From Micromonospora sp. CB01531 (GTDB lineage: Bacteria > Actinomycetota > Actinomycetes > Mycobacteriales > Micromonosporaceae), in contig NZ_LWLS01000084.1 of the NCBI RefSeq assembly GCF_001905095.1, positions 1-64,000 on the forward strand: a DNA stretch of 64,000 nucleotides. The letters run 5' to 3'. The notes beneath the pieces are model-generated. The model saw only the letters and a list, made by a program, of their open reading frames with translations, was not told the origin of the DNA and made no database searches. This document shows positions 36,829 to 45,829 of this stretch, in pieces. Made by a program: the position numbers and the translations under genes. Each line of letters starts with the position of its first letter. Position 1 is the first letter of the stretch.

Positions 36829-38856
36829 ATGCCTGATGACAAGCTCCGTACCCTCCTCTCCCCAGTTCAGCTCGGCTCCGTCCAGCTCCGCAACCGGGTC
36901 TTCGTCCCCGGGCACACCACCAATTTCGGCCGGGACAACGTGCCCACGCAGCGGCTCGTCGCCTACCACGAGGAGCGCGCCAGCGGCGGCGTCGGCCTGA
37001 TCATCACCGAGGCGATCCGGGTCCACCCGACCAGCGCGGGGCGCAGCATCAGCCTCGGCAGCTTCGACGACTCGTCGATCCCGGTGTACGCAGCGACGGC
37101 CGAGGCGGTCCACGCCCACGGCGCGCACATTTTCGCCCAGATCATGCATGCCGGTCGGCAGGCCAACGGCGATGCCACCCGTACCGCCGCCTGGTCGTCG
37201 TCCCCGGTGCCCTGGGCGGCCGGCGCGCACGTACCGCATGCCATGGGACGTCGGGACATCGCGGTGATCGTCCACGCGTTCGCCGCAGCCGCCCGGCGGA
37301 TGCGGCAGGCCGGCTTCGACGGGCTGGAGGTGCATGCCGGACACGGCCACCTGCTCCAGCAATTCCTCTCCCCGCACACCAACACGCGCGTGGACGAGTA
37401 CGGCGGCAGCCTCGACAACCGAATGCGGTTGACCCGGGAGGTGTTGACGGCAGTGCTGGCCGCCGCTCCCGAGTTGCCCGTCGGACTGCGGGTCAGCGCC
37501 GACGAGTTCCTGCCCGGCGGACTCGACCCGGCGGCGGTGCTGGAGATCGTCGGCAAGCTGCGCGCCGAGTTCCCGCTGGCGTACGTGCACGTCAGCCACT
37601 CCGCCTATCACGGCAGCTACACGCTGGCGACGCAGATCGCCGACATGACCTTCGGCCACGCCCCGTTCCGGCACCACGCCGCGTTGTTCAAGCAAGAGTT
37701 CCCCGACCTGCCGGTGCTGGCGGTGTGTCGGCTCGACAGCCTGCCCGAGGCGGCCGAGCTGATCGCCGCCGGCGAGGCCGACCTGGTCGGGCTGGCCCGT
37801 CCGCACATCGCCGACCCGCACCTGGTGCGCAAGGCGGCCGAGGGCCGCCAGCACCAGACACGCGCCTGCCTGGCCTGCAACCAGGGGTGCATCGGCCGGT
37901 TGGAGGCGAGCCTGCCGATCTCCTGCGTGGTCAATCCGGAGGTCGGCGCCGAGCGGGAATGGTCGCAGGCTTGGCCGGAGCTGCCCGGGCCGGCCGGTAC
38001 CCGCCGGGTCCTCGTGATCGGCGGTGGTCCCGCCGGTCTGGAGGCCGCGATCGCCGCCCGGCGAGCCGGGCACCAGGTGACCCTGGTCGAGGCACGCGAA
38101 CGGCTCGGCGGCCAGGTGGAGTTGGCCGCGCGGGTGCCCGGACGGCAGCGGTTCGGCCTGCTCACCCAGGACCTGGCGCGCGACGTGCAGGCCGCCGGTG
38201 TGCAGGTACGGCTCGGCCGCCGGATCAGCGTCGAGGAGGTGCTGGCCGGCGACTACCAGGACGTCATCCTGGCGACCGGGTCCCGACCCGCCCGCCGGTC
38301 GCTGCCGGACGGCCCACCGGTGATCGACCTCTGGCAGGCGGTCGACCGCCTGGCTGATCCGGCCTTCCGGCCCTCTGGCGCCATGGTGGTTCTCGACGAC
38401 GAGGGCACCTGGGCGGCGGCCTCGATCGCGGAAAACCTCGCTCGGCGCGGAGCCCGCGTCCACCTGGTCTCCCCCACCGCCGGGTTGAGCGCCCGGATCA
38501 CGACGTACTCGCGGCTGGCACTGCTCAAACGCTTCGCGGACCTGGGAGTCGTGGCCCATCCACTACGGACCGTCCGCGCGGCCGGCGCTTCGGCGGTCAC
38601 CCTCACCGGCCCGCTCGCCGGCGACGACCTCCGCCTCGACGAGGTCAACGCGGTAATCGATGCCGGCTCGGCGCTCGCCGCCGACGAGCTGTACCGACAG
38701 CTCGACGCATTGCCCGACGGCCCGCGAGTCCACCTCGTCGGCGACGCCAACGCCCCCCGGACCGCCTTCGAGGCCGTCTACGAGGGGCGGTTGGCGGGCG
38801 CTTTCCTTGGCAGCTACGACACCGCCTCCGCGCAGCGGGTGCTGCACGCTCACTGA
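36829..38856 (+). CDS. OYE-type NADH:flavin oxidoreductase with Fe-S and FAD domains
   Basis: A 675-residue enzyme of the 2,4-dienoyl-CoA reductase / trimethylamine dehydrogenase type. The N-terminal FMN TIM barrel (about 1-340) has GHGHLLQQFLSPHTNTRVDEYGGSLDNR. The [4Fe-4S] ligands are in CLACNQGCIGRLEASLPISC. The C-terminal FAD/NAD domains begin VLVIGGGPAGLEAAIAARRAGH. Relatives reduce enoyl bonds or demethylate amines such as N-methylproline. The ATG follows AGGAAGG. It is the first gene of a long co-directional island, and the methyltransferase follows after 70 bases. Confidence 0.93.
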   Translation: MPDDKLRTLLSPVQLGSVQLRNRVFVPGHTTNFGRDNVPTQRLVAYHEERASGGVGLIITEAIRVHPTSAGRSISLGSFDDSSIPVYAATAEAVHAHGAHIFAQIMHAGRQANGDATRTAAWSSSPVPWAAGAHVPHAMGRRDIAVIVHAFAAAARRMRQAGFDGLEVHAGHGHLLQQFLSPHTNTRVDEYGGSLDNRMRLTREVLTAVLAAAPELPVGLRVSADEFLPGGLDPAAVLEIVGKLRAEFPLAYVHVSHSAYHGSYTLATQIADMTFGHAPFRHHAALFKQEFPDLPVLAVCRLDSLPEAAELIAAGEADLVGLARPHIADPHLVRKAAEGRQHQTRACLACNQGCIGRLEASLPISCVVNPEVGAEREWSQAWPELPGPAGTRRVLVIGGGPAGLEAAIAARRAGHQVTLVEARERLGGQVELAARVPGRQRFGLLTQDLARDVQAAGVQVRLGRRISVEEVLAGDYQDVILATGSRPARRSLPDGPPVIDLWQAVDRLADPAFRPSGAMVVLDDEGTWAAASIAENLARRGARVHLVSPTAGLSARITTYSRLALLKRFADLGVVAHPLRTVRAAGASAVTLTGPLAGDDLRLDEVNAVIDAGSALAADELYRQLDALPDGPRVHLVGDANAPRTAFEAVYEGRLAGAFLGSYDTASAQRVLHAH

Positions 38857-38926
38857 CCCGTCCACCCGGTCGTCCGGCCCGCCTGGTCCGACCGTCCCCC
38901 ACCACAGTCCGAAGAGGAGACAAGGC

Positions 38927-40003
38927 ATGTTCGATGTCGAGGGGCGCCTCACCTTGGATGAGCGTTCCGCCGTGGATTTCGTCCTCAGTCTGCGCAAGCG
39001 CTGGGCGGACACTGTCTACCCCGCTCTGCGCCAGGAGTACGGCGCCACCGGCTCGCCGGCGACGACAGTCGCTGACGCCGGGCAGGTGCTGCGCGGCCTC
39101 CCGCTGTACCCGTGGTTCAGCCACCTGGAGCGGGTACAGCAGAAGATGTTGTGGAAGCTCGCCGGCGACGCGGTGCTGAGCCGCCGCGATGAGCTGACCG
39201 ACCAGATGAAGGCGCTGCCCGAGCAGCCCAAGGGCTCCCTCGAGCTGGACCCGGGGCTGGACCTTCCGGACTGGTACACCGATTACGACATCCACATCCA
39301 GCCGGGGAGCTTCTTCTCCGACGACATGTCGGCGTATGTGTACGAGTTCGGGGCGCGCATCGTCATGCTGCGCGACAACGACGGCTACAAGTTCCACAAG
39401 CTGTTCACCGAGACCGCGCTGCCGGAGTTGCCGGCGGCGACGCGGGTGGTCGACATCGGCTGCGGGTTCGGCAAGAGCACTCGCCCGCTGGTGGGCCGGT
39501 ACCCGACGGCGCAGGTGATCGGCATCGACCTGGCCGCCCCTGGGCTGCGGCTCGCCCACGCCGAGGCGGAAGCGGCCGGGCTGGCCGTCGACTACCGCCA
39601 GGCCGACGGCCGGGCGACCGGCTTCGAGGCCGGCAGCTGCGACGTGGTCACCGGGACGATGGTGCTGCACGAGATGCCGGCCGACGCGATCCGCGAAACG
39701 ATCGAGGAGGCGGCCCGCCTGCTCAAGCCGGGCGGCTCGCTGCGGTTCCTGGAGTTCATGCTCACCGGCGACCCGCTGCGCGACGCCACCATCTATGAGC
39801 ACGCCGAGCGGAACAACGAGCCCTTCTTCCGGGCCCTGTTCGGCTCCGACCTGATCGCGGTGTGCACCGAGGCCGGGCTCACCGATGTGTCCTGGACCCC
39901 GTTCGACGAGCGCCGAAACGGCGTCCAGCCGCAGGGCTGGGGCGACCGTTCGGAGTGGCACTTCCCCTGGGCCGTACTGACCGCGACCAAGCCGGAGGCG
40001 TGA
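38927..40003 (+). CDS. class I SAM-dependent methyltransferase
   Basis: A 358-residue protein. The N-terminal 130 residues are helical and not recognised. A Rossmann methyltransferase domain follows, with VVDIGCGFGKSTRPL (SAM loop), VIGIDLA (acidic ribose contact), DVVTGTMVLHEMP, and RLLKPGGSLRFLEFM. The N-terminal extension may form the acceptor pocket. The ATG follows AGAGGAG. Its stop shares one base with the start of the next small gene (TGATG), so it is translationally coupled to the 103-residue and SnoaL-like proteins. Acceptor unknown; a product of the preceding reductase is a fair guess. Confidence 0.92.
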   Translation: MFDVEGRLTLDERSAVDFVLSLRKRWADTVYPALRQEYGATGSPATTVADAGQVLRGLPLYPWFSHLERVQQKMLWKLAGDAVLSRRDELTDQMKALPEQPKGSLELDPGLDLPDWYTDYDIHIQPGSFFSDDMSAYVYEFGARIVMLRDNDGYKFHKLFTETALPELPAATRVVDIGCGFGKSTRPLVGRYPTAQVIGIDLAAPGLRLAHAEAEAAGLAVDYRQADGRATGFEAGSCDVVTGTMVLHEMPADAIRETIEEAARLLKPGGSLRFLEFMLTGDPLRDATIYEHAERNNEPFFRALFGSDLIAVCTEAGLTDVSWTPFDERRNGVQPQGWGDRSEWHFPWAVLTATKPEA

Positions 40004-40314
40004 TGAGCACCGAGTTCGACTACTTCGGAGACCCCAAGGTCGGCAAGCTGCTCGACCTGCTGTTGCAGCTCTCCACCGAGCTGCACGTGACCCGGCAGCG
40101 GTTGCGCGTCGTGGAGGCGTTGCTGGTCCGCGGGAACATCCTCGGCGCGGGCGCCGTCGACGGTTTCGTGGCCGGGCAGGAGGAGCAGCAGGTCCTCGAC
40201 CGCGAGCGGGACGAGCTGCTGGCCCGACTGATGCGCATCCTCACCGAGCACGGTCCCGCCGAGCACCCGCTGCGGGACCAGTGGGAGGCGGCGCTGAGCG
40301 GCAAGACCGGCTGA
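40003..40314 (+). CDS. small helical protein of unknown function
   Basis: A 103-residue protein that I do not recognise. It is mostly helical: PKVGKLLDLLLQLSTELHVTRQRLRVVEALL, then a short Gly-containing turn, then heptad-like DRERDELLARLMRILTEHG. It has no Cys or metal motif. It overlaps both neighbours by one base (TGATG on each side), so its synthesis is tied to the methyltransferase and the SnoaL-like protein and it may be a subunit or chaperone. A chorismate-mutase-like helical fold is conceivable but unsupported. Confidence 0.75.
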   Translation: MSTEFDYFGDPKVGKLLDLLLQLSTELHVTRQRLRVVEALLVRGNILGAGAVDGFVAGQEEQQVLDRERDELLARLMRILTEHGPAEHPLRDQWEAALSGKTG

Positions 40315-40700
40315 TGGATATCCACGACGGGGTCCGACTGGTCGACCACTACCTGCAGTTGTGCGAGGACCGCCAGCTCGACGAGGCCGGCCGGTTCCTC
40401 GCGCCGGGAGCGCGGCTGGTCTTCCCCGCCGGCCGGGAGTACTCCTCGCTGGAGCAGATGGCGGCCGCGTCGACCGGAACCTACCGGTGGGTCCGCAAAC
40501 ACCGCGACCGGTACCTGGTGGGTGACGCCGAGGGACGGATCTCGGTGACCTCACTCGGGCGGCTGTACGGGCAGTGGCACGACGGCAGCCCGTTCGACGG
40601 CATCCGCTATGCGGACGTGTTCGTCCTCGACGACTGGCTGATCGTCGAGCAGCACGTCTACAACGACCTGGCGATCGCCGCCTCGCTGCTGAACACCTGA
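40314..40700 (+). CDS. SnoaL-like / NTF2-fold protein
   Basis: A 128-residue NTF2-fold protein: N-terminal helix pair (GVRLVDHYLQLCEDRQLDEAGRFLAPGARLVF), then strands ending in VLDDWLIVEQHVYN. Members act as small hydroxylases, cyclases, dehydratases or binding proteins. Its ATG shares one base with the preceding stop. As third member of a coupled trio after the reductase it may act on the same intermediate as the methyltransferase. Confidence 0.85.
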   Translation: MDIHDGVRLVDHYLQLCEDRQLDEAGRFLAPGARLVFPAGREYSSLEQMAAASTGTYRWVRKHRDRYLVGDAEGRISVTSLGRLYGQWHDGSPFDGIRYADVFVLDDWLIVEQHVYNDLAIAASLLNT

Positions 40701-40761
40701 TTGACGGCCGGCCGCCATCGGCGGCCGACCGGACCTTCCGACTGATGACGAGGTGTTGGAG

Positions 40762-41880
40762 ATGAAACGCACGTGGGGTTTGCTGCCGGCGGCACTGGCC
40801 GCCGCGCTGGTCCTGTCCGCATGCGGCAGTGGCTCCGATGAGGGGTCCACGGCCGGCGGCGGGACCAAGGAGGCCAAGGTGACAATGGCGATCGCCTCCG
40901 CGGTGATCGGCCCCAAGGAGGAGGTGGCCGTATACGCGGTCGCCAAGGAGCTCGGCTACTTCGCCGACGAGAAGCTGAGCGTCGACACCATCAACGCCGA
41001 CGGTTCGGTCGCCGCGCTGCAGGCGGTCGCCTCGGGCAGCGCCGACATCACCGCCGCCGATTCCGGCTCGGTGCTCGGCGCGGCGGAGAAGAACGTCCCG
41101 ATCAAGGCGATCGGCGGCCTGGTGCAGAACTGGCCCTGGGTGATGGCGGTCAAGCCGGACAGCACCATCGCCGGCGGCGCCGACCTGCGCGGCAAGAAGA
41201 TCGGTGTGATCAGCCTGGCCTCCGGCTCCGCCCCGTACGCCCGCGCCTACGTCCGGGCGGCCGGGCTGGACCCGGCCAAGGACGTCGAGTTGCTGCCGGT
41301 GGGTGTCGGTGCGCCGGCCGCCACCGCGCTCAACGAGGGCAAGGTCGACATGCTGGCGCTCTACACCCAGGCGTACGCGGTGATCGAGAACTCAGGCACC
41401 CAGCTGAAGTACTTGACCAACCCGGACACCTTCACCGGCATCCGCTCGCTGACCTTCAGCGTCGGGGCGCGCGACTTCGCCGGCAAGCGCGACGTGTACA
41501 CGCGGTTCCTGCGCGCGGCGTACAAGGCGATGCTCTTTTCGGCGAAGAACCCGGACGCCGCCATGCGGATCGGTTACAAGGTGTTCCCGCAGATCCTGGC
41601 CGGCAAGAACGTCGACGAGCGGCTGGCTGCCGACACCAAGAGCCTGACGGCCTGGCTGAAGACGGCGACCCCGGCCAGCGGCACGCCGGAGCAGTTCGCC
41701 GACTGGGGCGCGATCAGCGACCAGGAGTGGGCGAAGACCCAGGCGTACACCAAGGAGGCCGGACAGATCACCGGCGAGGTCGACATGAAGAAGCTGTGGG
41801 ACCCGAACCTGCTCTCCGGTGCCAACAACTTCGACAAGGCGGCGGTGCTCGACAAGGCCGCCCACTACACCGCCAGCTAG
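40762..41880 (+). CDS. ABC transporter substrate-binding lipoprotein (NMT1/TauA-like)
   Basis: A 372-residue lipoprotein with signal peptide and lipobox VLSACG. The mature part is a two-lobe binding protein of the nitrate/sulfonate/taurine and NMT1/THI5 group: KEEVAVYAVAKELGYFADEKLSVD, GSVAALQAVASGSADITAADSGS, LRGKKIGVISLASGS, and NEGKVDMLALYTQAY. The ligand cannot be read from sequence; the group takes small anions, aminosulfonates and thiamine precursors. ATG 40762 is chosen with GAGG eight bases upstream. It is followed by the ATPase and permease, completing an importer. Confidence 0.93.
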   Translation: MKRTWGLLPAALAAALVLSACGSGSDEGSTAGGGTKEAKVTMAIASAVIGPKEEVAVYAVAKELGYFADEKLSVDTINADGSVAALQAVASGSADITAADSGSVLGAAEKNVPIKAIGGLVQNWPWVMAVKPDSTIAGGADLRGKKIGVISLASGSAPYARAYVRAAGLDPAKDVELLPVGVGAPAATALNEGKVDMLALYTQAYAVIENSGTQLKYLTNPDTFTGIRSLTFSVGARDFAGKRDVYTRFLRAAYKAMLFSAKNPDAAMRIGYKVFPQILAGKNVDERLAADTKSLTAWLKTATPASGTPEQFADWGAISDQEWAKTQAYTKEAGQITGEVDMKKLWDPNLLSGANNFDKAAVLDKAAHYTAS

Positions 41881-41899
41881 CGTAGCGGAAGGGATTTCG

Positions 41900-42724
41900 A
41901 TGGCCATCAAGGCGGCGGCCCGCGCGACGCAGACCCCGGCATCGGTGTCGGAGAGTTCGTGGATCGAGATCGCCGGGCTGGACAAGGAGTACCGGCCCCG
42001 CAAGTCGGCCCCGACTCAGGCGCTCAGCGACATCAATCTGACCGTGCGTCGCGGCGAGTTCATCTCGGTCGTGGGACCGTCCGGGTGCGGCAAGACCACA
42101 TTGCTGAAGATCCTCGCCGGGTTGAGCCCGAAGACCGGGGGGACCGTGCGGATCGCCGGGCGGGACGTCACGAAACCCCTTCCCGAGGTCGGGATGGTGT
42201 TCCAGGCGCCGACCCTGCTGCCCTGGCGCACCATCTTCGACAACGTGATGGTGCCGGCGGAGATCCAGAAGCTGGATCCCCGCCGGCACCGGGAACGCGC
42301 CCAGCAACTGTTGGACATGGTGGGCCTGAACGGCTTCGAGCGTAAGTACCCGCACGAGCTCAGCGGCGGCATGCAGCAGCGGGCCGGTATCTGCCGGGCG
42401 CTGGTGCACGACCCGGCGGTGCTGCTGATGGACGAACCGTTCGGCGCGCTCGACGCGATGACCCGCGAGTACATGAACGTCGAACTGCTGCGGATCTGGC
42501 AGGAGAGCGGGCAGACGATCGTGCTGGTCACGCACTCGATCCCGGAGGCGGTCTTCCTTTCCGACCGGGTGGTCGTGCTCAGCCCGCGACCGGGCCGGAT
42601 CGCCGAGATCATGCCGATCGACCTGGGCCGGCCCCGTGACCTCAGCGTCATGTCCTCCGACCGGGCCGGGATCTACGTGGACCGGATCCGCCGACACTTC
42701 AACGCCGCCGGCGTAATCGACTGA
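41900..42724 (+). CDS. ABC transporter ATP-binding protein (SsuB/TauB type)
   Basis: A 274-residue ATPase. Walker A GPSGCGKTTLLK, Q-loop VFQAPTLLPW, signature LSGGMQQRAGICRAL, Walker B VLLMDEPFGALD, and a switch His in LVTHSIPEA are all intact. It powers the adjoining permease for uptake of the binding protein's ligand. The ATG at 41900 follows GAAGGG, 19 bases after the binding-protein stop. Confidence 0.95.
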   Translation: MAIKAAARATQTPASVSESSWIEIAGLDKEYRPRKSAPTQALSDINLTVRRGEFISVVGPSGCGKTTLLKILAGLSPKTGGTVRIAGRDVTKPLPEVGMVFQAPTLLPWRTIFDNVMVPAEIQKLDPRRHRERAQQLLDMVGLNGFERKYPHELSGGMQQRAGICRALVHDPAVLLMDEPFGALDAMTREYMNVELLRIWQESGQTIVLVTHSIPEAVFLSDRVVVLSPRPGRIAEIMPIDLGRPRDLSVMSSDRAGIYVDRIRRHFNAAGVID

Positions 42725-42737
42725 CGGGGAGGCAGCC

Positions 42738-43592
42738 ATGGCAACAACCAACCTGGTCGACAAGCTGGCCGAGCCACCGACGTCGGCGGCCACCGGCGCC
42801 GCCCGGCGCCGCCTGGACTTCCGGGAGAAGCCGCAGCTCTGGCTGGTCCCGGCGGTCTTCGTCGTGGTCGTGCTGCTGTGGGAGTACGGCATCCAGCTGA
42901 TCGGTGTCGACGAGTACGTCCTGCCCCGACCCTCGCAGGTGGTCGACTCGCTGTGGCGGCAGCTCGGCGACGACCTGTTCTGGGGTCACTTCTGGGTGAC
43001 CAGCCAGGAGGCGCTGGTCGGGTTCGTCATCGGCGTGGGGGCCGCGGTGCTGCTGGGCACCTTCATCTCCCAGGTCAAGGTCGTCGAGGCCACCCTGATG
43101 CCCTACATCGTGGCCTTCCAGACCGTGCCGAAGGTCGCCCTCGCCCCGCTGTTCGTGGTCTGGTTCGGCTTCGGCCTGACCAGCAAGGTGGTCATGGCGG
43201 CGGTGATTTCGTTCTTCCCGATGCTGGTCAACGTCATCGAGGGGCTACGGGCAGCCGACGCCGACAAGATCCAGATGCTGACCGTGTTCGGGGCGAGCAA
43301 GACGCAGATCTTCCGGATGGTGCGGCTGCCCAGCGCGCTGCCGTTCATCTTCGCCGGCCTGGACATCGGCATCGTCTTCGCCATCCTCGGCGCGGTCGTC
43401 GGTGAGTTCATCGGCGCCAAGGAAGGCCTCGGCTACCTGCTGCTCCAGACGAACTACAACTTCGACATCGCGGGCATGTTCGCCGTACTGGTGGTCCTGT
43501 CAGTGATGGGTCTGCTGGCTCACTTCGTCATCCGGCTGGTGCAGAAGCGGGTGGCCTTCTGGGCCGAGGAGACCAAGGTGATCGGCGCGTGA
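42738..43592 (+). CDS. ABC transporter permease (SsuC/TauC type)
   Basis: A 284-residue BPD-type permease with about six transmembrane segments. An EAA-type cytoplasmic loop that contacts the ATPase reads GLRAADADKIQMLTVFGASKTQIFRMVRLPSALP. It follows the ATPase by 13 bases behind GGGAGG. Its stop lies inside a possible upstream GTG start of the SDR gene, so the transporter and the enzymes are likely co-transcribed. Confidence 0.95.
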   Translation: MATTNLVDKLAEPPTSAATGAARRRLDFREKPQLWLVPAVFVVVVLLWEYGIQLIGVDEYVLPRPSQVVDSLWRQLGDDLFWGHFWVTSQEALVGFVIGVGAAVLLGTFISQVKVVEATLMPYIVAFQTVPKVALAPLFVVWFGFGLTSKVVMAAVISFFPMLVNVIEGLRAADADKIQMLTVFGASKTQIFRMVRLPSALPFIFAGLDIGIVFAILGAVVGEFIGAKEGLGYLLLQTNYNFDIAGMFAVLVVLSVMGLLAHFVIRLVQKRVAFWAEETKVIGA

Positions 43593-43690
43593 CGACCGTG
43601 GACGGGACCGTCGTCACGGGCGCGGGGCACCGGTCGGGCCGGGCGTCCGCCCGCCCGGCCGGTGACGGGCCCGGGAACCTGGAGCAGGCC

Positions 43691-44434
43691 ATGAGCAGTG
43701 ACCCGAACCGGTTCGACGGCCGGGTGGCCGTGGTCACCGGCGCGGCACGCGGCATCGGCGCCCGCATCGCCGCCACCCTCGCCGAGCGGGGGGCCACGGT
43801 GGCCCGCGCCGACGTCCTCGACGACTGGGACAGCGACCTGTCCGGCGGGGCGCACACCCGGCACCTGGTGGACGTGCGGTCGGCGCAGTCCTGCGCCGAA
43901 CTGGTCGCGGCGGTCCTGGACCGGCACGGCCACCTGGACCTCCTGGTCAACAACGCCGGCGTGGTCCGCCGCGGGCCGGCGGCGACGATGTCCGAGGAGG
44001 ACTTCACCACCGTCCTCGACGTCAACCTGACCGGTACGTTCCGGATGTGCCAGGCCGCTTACCCGGCCCTGCGGGACGCCCGCGGCGCGGTGGTGAACAT
44101 CGGCTCCACCAACGGGCACATCGCGGTGCTGAACACGCTGGGCTACTGCGTGAGCAAGGCCGGCGTCATGCACATGGCGCGGGTGCTGGCCCTCGAATGG
44201 GCACCGGACCACATCCGGGTCAATGCGGTCGGGCCGACCATCGTGCCCACCGACATGACCTCCGACGTACGCGGCGACCCGGCGTACCTGGCGGACAAGA
44301 TGGCCACGATCCCGTTGGGTCGGATGGCGGAGCCGCAGGACGTCGCCAACGCGGTCGCCTACCTGCTGAGCGACGCCGCCGCCATGATCACCGGCCAGAC
44401 GATCTTCGTCGACGGCGGCGTCACCATCCACTGA
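43691..44434 (+). CDS. SDR-family oxidoreductase
   Basis: A 247-residue classical short-chain dehydrogenase. Cofactor motif VVTGAARGIGARIA, NNAGVV, catalytic Ser in NIGSTNG, YCVSK (YxxxK), and C-terminal IFVDGGV are intact. An Asp in RADVLDD suggests NAD preference. ATG 43691 fits the family start and has GGAG upstream; the GTG at 43589, which overlaps the permease stop, would add 34 unconserved residues. It probably oxidises or reduces a hydroxyl or keto group of the imported compound. Confidence 0.93.
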   Translation: MSSDPNRFDGRVAVVTGAARGIGARIAATLAERGATVARADVLDDWDSDLSGGAHTRHLVDVRSAQSCAELVAAVLDRHGHLDLLVNNAGVVRRGPAATMSEEDFTTVLDVNLTGTFRMCQAAYPALRDARGAVVNIGSTNGHIAVLNTLGYCVSKAGVMHMARVLALEWAPDHIRVNAVGPTIVPTDMTSDVRGDPAYLADKMATIPLGRMAEPQDVANAVAYLLSDAAAMITGQTIFVDGGVTIH

Positions 44435-44464
44435 GCCCCTGCCACCCCTGTGTGAGGAACCCGC

Positions 44465-45829
44465 ATGCCACACCCTGACACCGCAGCCGCCTTGGCGGCG
44501 GTCGACGCGCACTTCGACGAGTTCGTCGAGGAGTTACAGCAGCTGTGCCGCATCCGCAGCCGCCGGCAGGAGCCGGAGCAGATGGCGGCCACGGCCGAGT
44601 TCATCGCCGGCTCGGTACGCCGCTGGGGCGGCAGCGCCGAGATCATCCCCTGGGAGCAGTCCTACCCGTACGTGCTCGCCGAGGTGCCCGGGGACGGTGA
44701 TCGGGCCCTGCTGCACTTCACCCACTACGACGTGGAGGTCGAGCCGGCCGGGGACGACGCCGACTGGATCAGCCCGCCGTACGCGGCGGAGATCCACGAC
44801 GGGCGGCTCTACGCCCGCGGCGTTGCCGACGACAAGGGCGTCGTCATGTCCCGGATCCACGCGGTGGCGGCCTGGCGGCTGGCCGGCCTCACCCCGCCGG
44901 TCACCAGCAGGATCATCTTCGAGGGCAAGAAGTGGCTGCACAGCCCCGGCCTCGGCTCCTTCGTGCGGGCGCACGCCGGCCGACTGGCCAGCGACGCGGC
45001 GCTGTGGGAGAACTCCTGGCTCGACGGCGACGACCGGCTGCTGCTCAAGCTCAGCGAGAAGGGCGTGCTCTACCTGCGGCTCACCGCGCAGACCCTGCCC
45101 CGGGACCTGACCAGCCAGAACACCGCGCTGCTGCCCGCCGCCACGGCCCGGCTGGCCGCCGCCCTGGCCCAGTTGCAGCGCCCTGACGGTACGGTGACGA
45201 TCCCCGGCTTCGCCGACGACGCCCGCCCGCCGACCGACGCGGAACGGGAACTGCTGGCGAACGTGGCGTTCGACGGGGACTTCCTCCGCAAGCGGGCCGA
45301 GGTCGAGCGGTTCACCGGGGACCTCGACGACCGGCAGGCGGCGCTGGCCATCCGTACCGTGCCGACGCTGACCGTCGCCGGGTTCACCGGCGGCGACATG
45401 CGCGACGATGTGACGCTGGGCATCCCGTCGACCGCGTCGGCGAAGCTGGAGATCCGGCTGGTCCCCGGCCAGGACCCGGAGCGGGTGCTGGGCTGCCTCC
45501 GGGACCACCTGGCGGCGACCGGCTTCGGTGACCTGCGCATCGAGGTCATGGCCACCAGCCAGCCCAACAGCACCGACCATCGCGACCCGTTCGTCGCGCT
45601 GGTCGCCGACGCGGCCCGCCGGGTGTACGGAACGGAGCCGGTGGTCGAGCCGTACACCCAGTGGATCGGCAACCAGGGGGTGCTCGCCGACCGCCCGATC
45701 GTCGGGATCGGCGTGTCCCGGGCCGATTCCGGGGTGGACGGTCCCAACGAGCACATCCGGCTGGACGACTACCGCGCCGGCATCAAGCACGTCATCGAGA
45801 TCATGGCGGCCATGGCGGTGGCGAAGTGA
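44465..45829 (+). CDS. M20-family (dipeptidase/deacylase) homologue with altered metal site
   Basis: A 454-residue protein with the M20 catalytic and lid domains. The first zinc motif HYDVEVEP and the bridging Asp in GVADDKG are present, and WEN keeps an acidic ligand position. But the usual EGEEEIGSP, which holds the catalytic Glu and a metal-binding Glu, is here EGKKWLHSP. The C-terminal metal His in HxPNE is Asp (VDGPNEHIRL). So either it is a pseudoenzyme or it uses different chemistry. It overlaps the next gene by four bases (GTGA) and lies in the middle of the island. The rest of the fold is well kept, arguing against simple decay. Confidence 0.9.
   Translation: MPHPDTAAALAAVDAHFDEFVEELQQLCRIRSRRQEPEQMAATAEFIAGSVRRWGGSAEIIPWEQSYPYVLAEVPGDGDRALLHFTHYDVEVEPAGDDADWISPPYAAEIHDGRLYARGVADDKGVVMSRIHAVAAWRLAGLTPPVTSRIIFEGKKWLHSPGLGSFVRAHAGRLASDAALWENSWLDGDDRLLLKLSEKGVLYLRLTAQTLPRDLTSQNTALLPAATARLAAALAQLQRPDGTVTIPGFADDARPPTDAERELLANVAFDGDFLRKRAEVERFTGDLDDRQAALAIRTVPTLTVAGFTGGDMRDDVTLGIPSTASAKLEIRLVPGQDPERVLGCLRDHLAATGFGDLRIEVMATSQPNSTDHRDPFVALVADAARRVYGTEPVVEPYTQWIGNQGVLADRPIVGIGVSRADSGVDGPNEHIRLDDYRAGIKHVIEIMAAMAVAK

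Noticed and set aside
36829..40700. Reading the reductase-methyltransferase-SnoaL group as a polyketide or RiPP biosynthetic cluster
   Set aside because: No synthase, precursor peptide or tailoring set is nearby, and an importer with catabolic enzymes follows.
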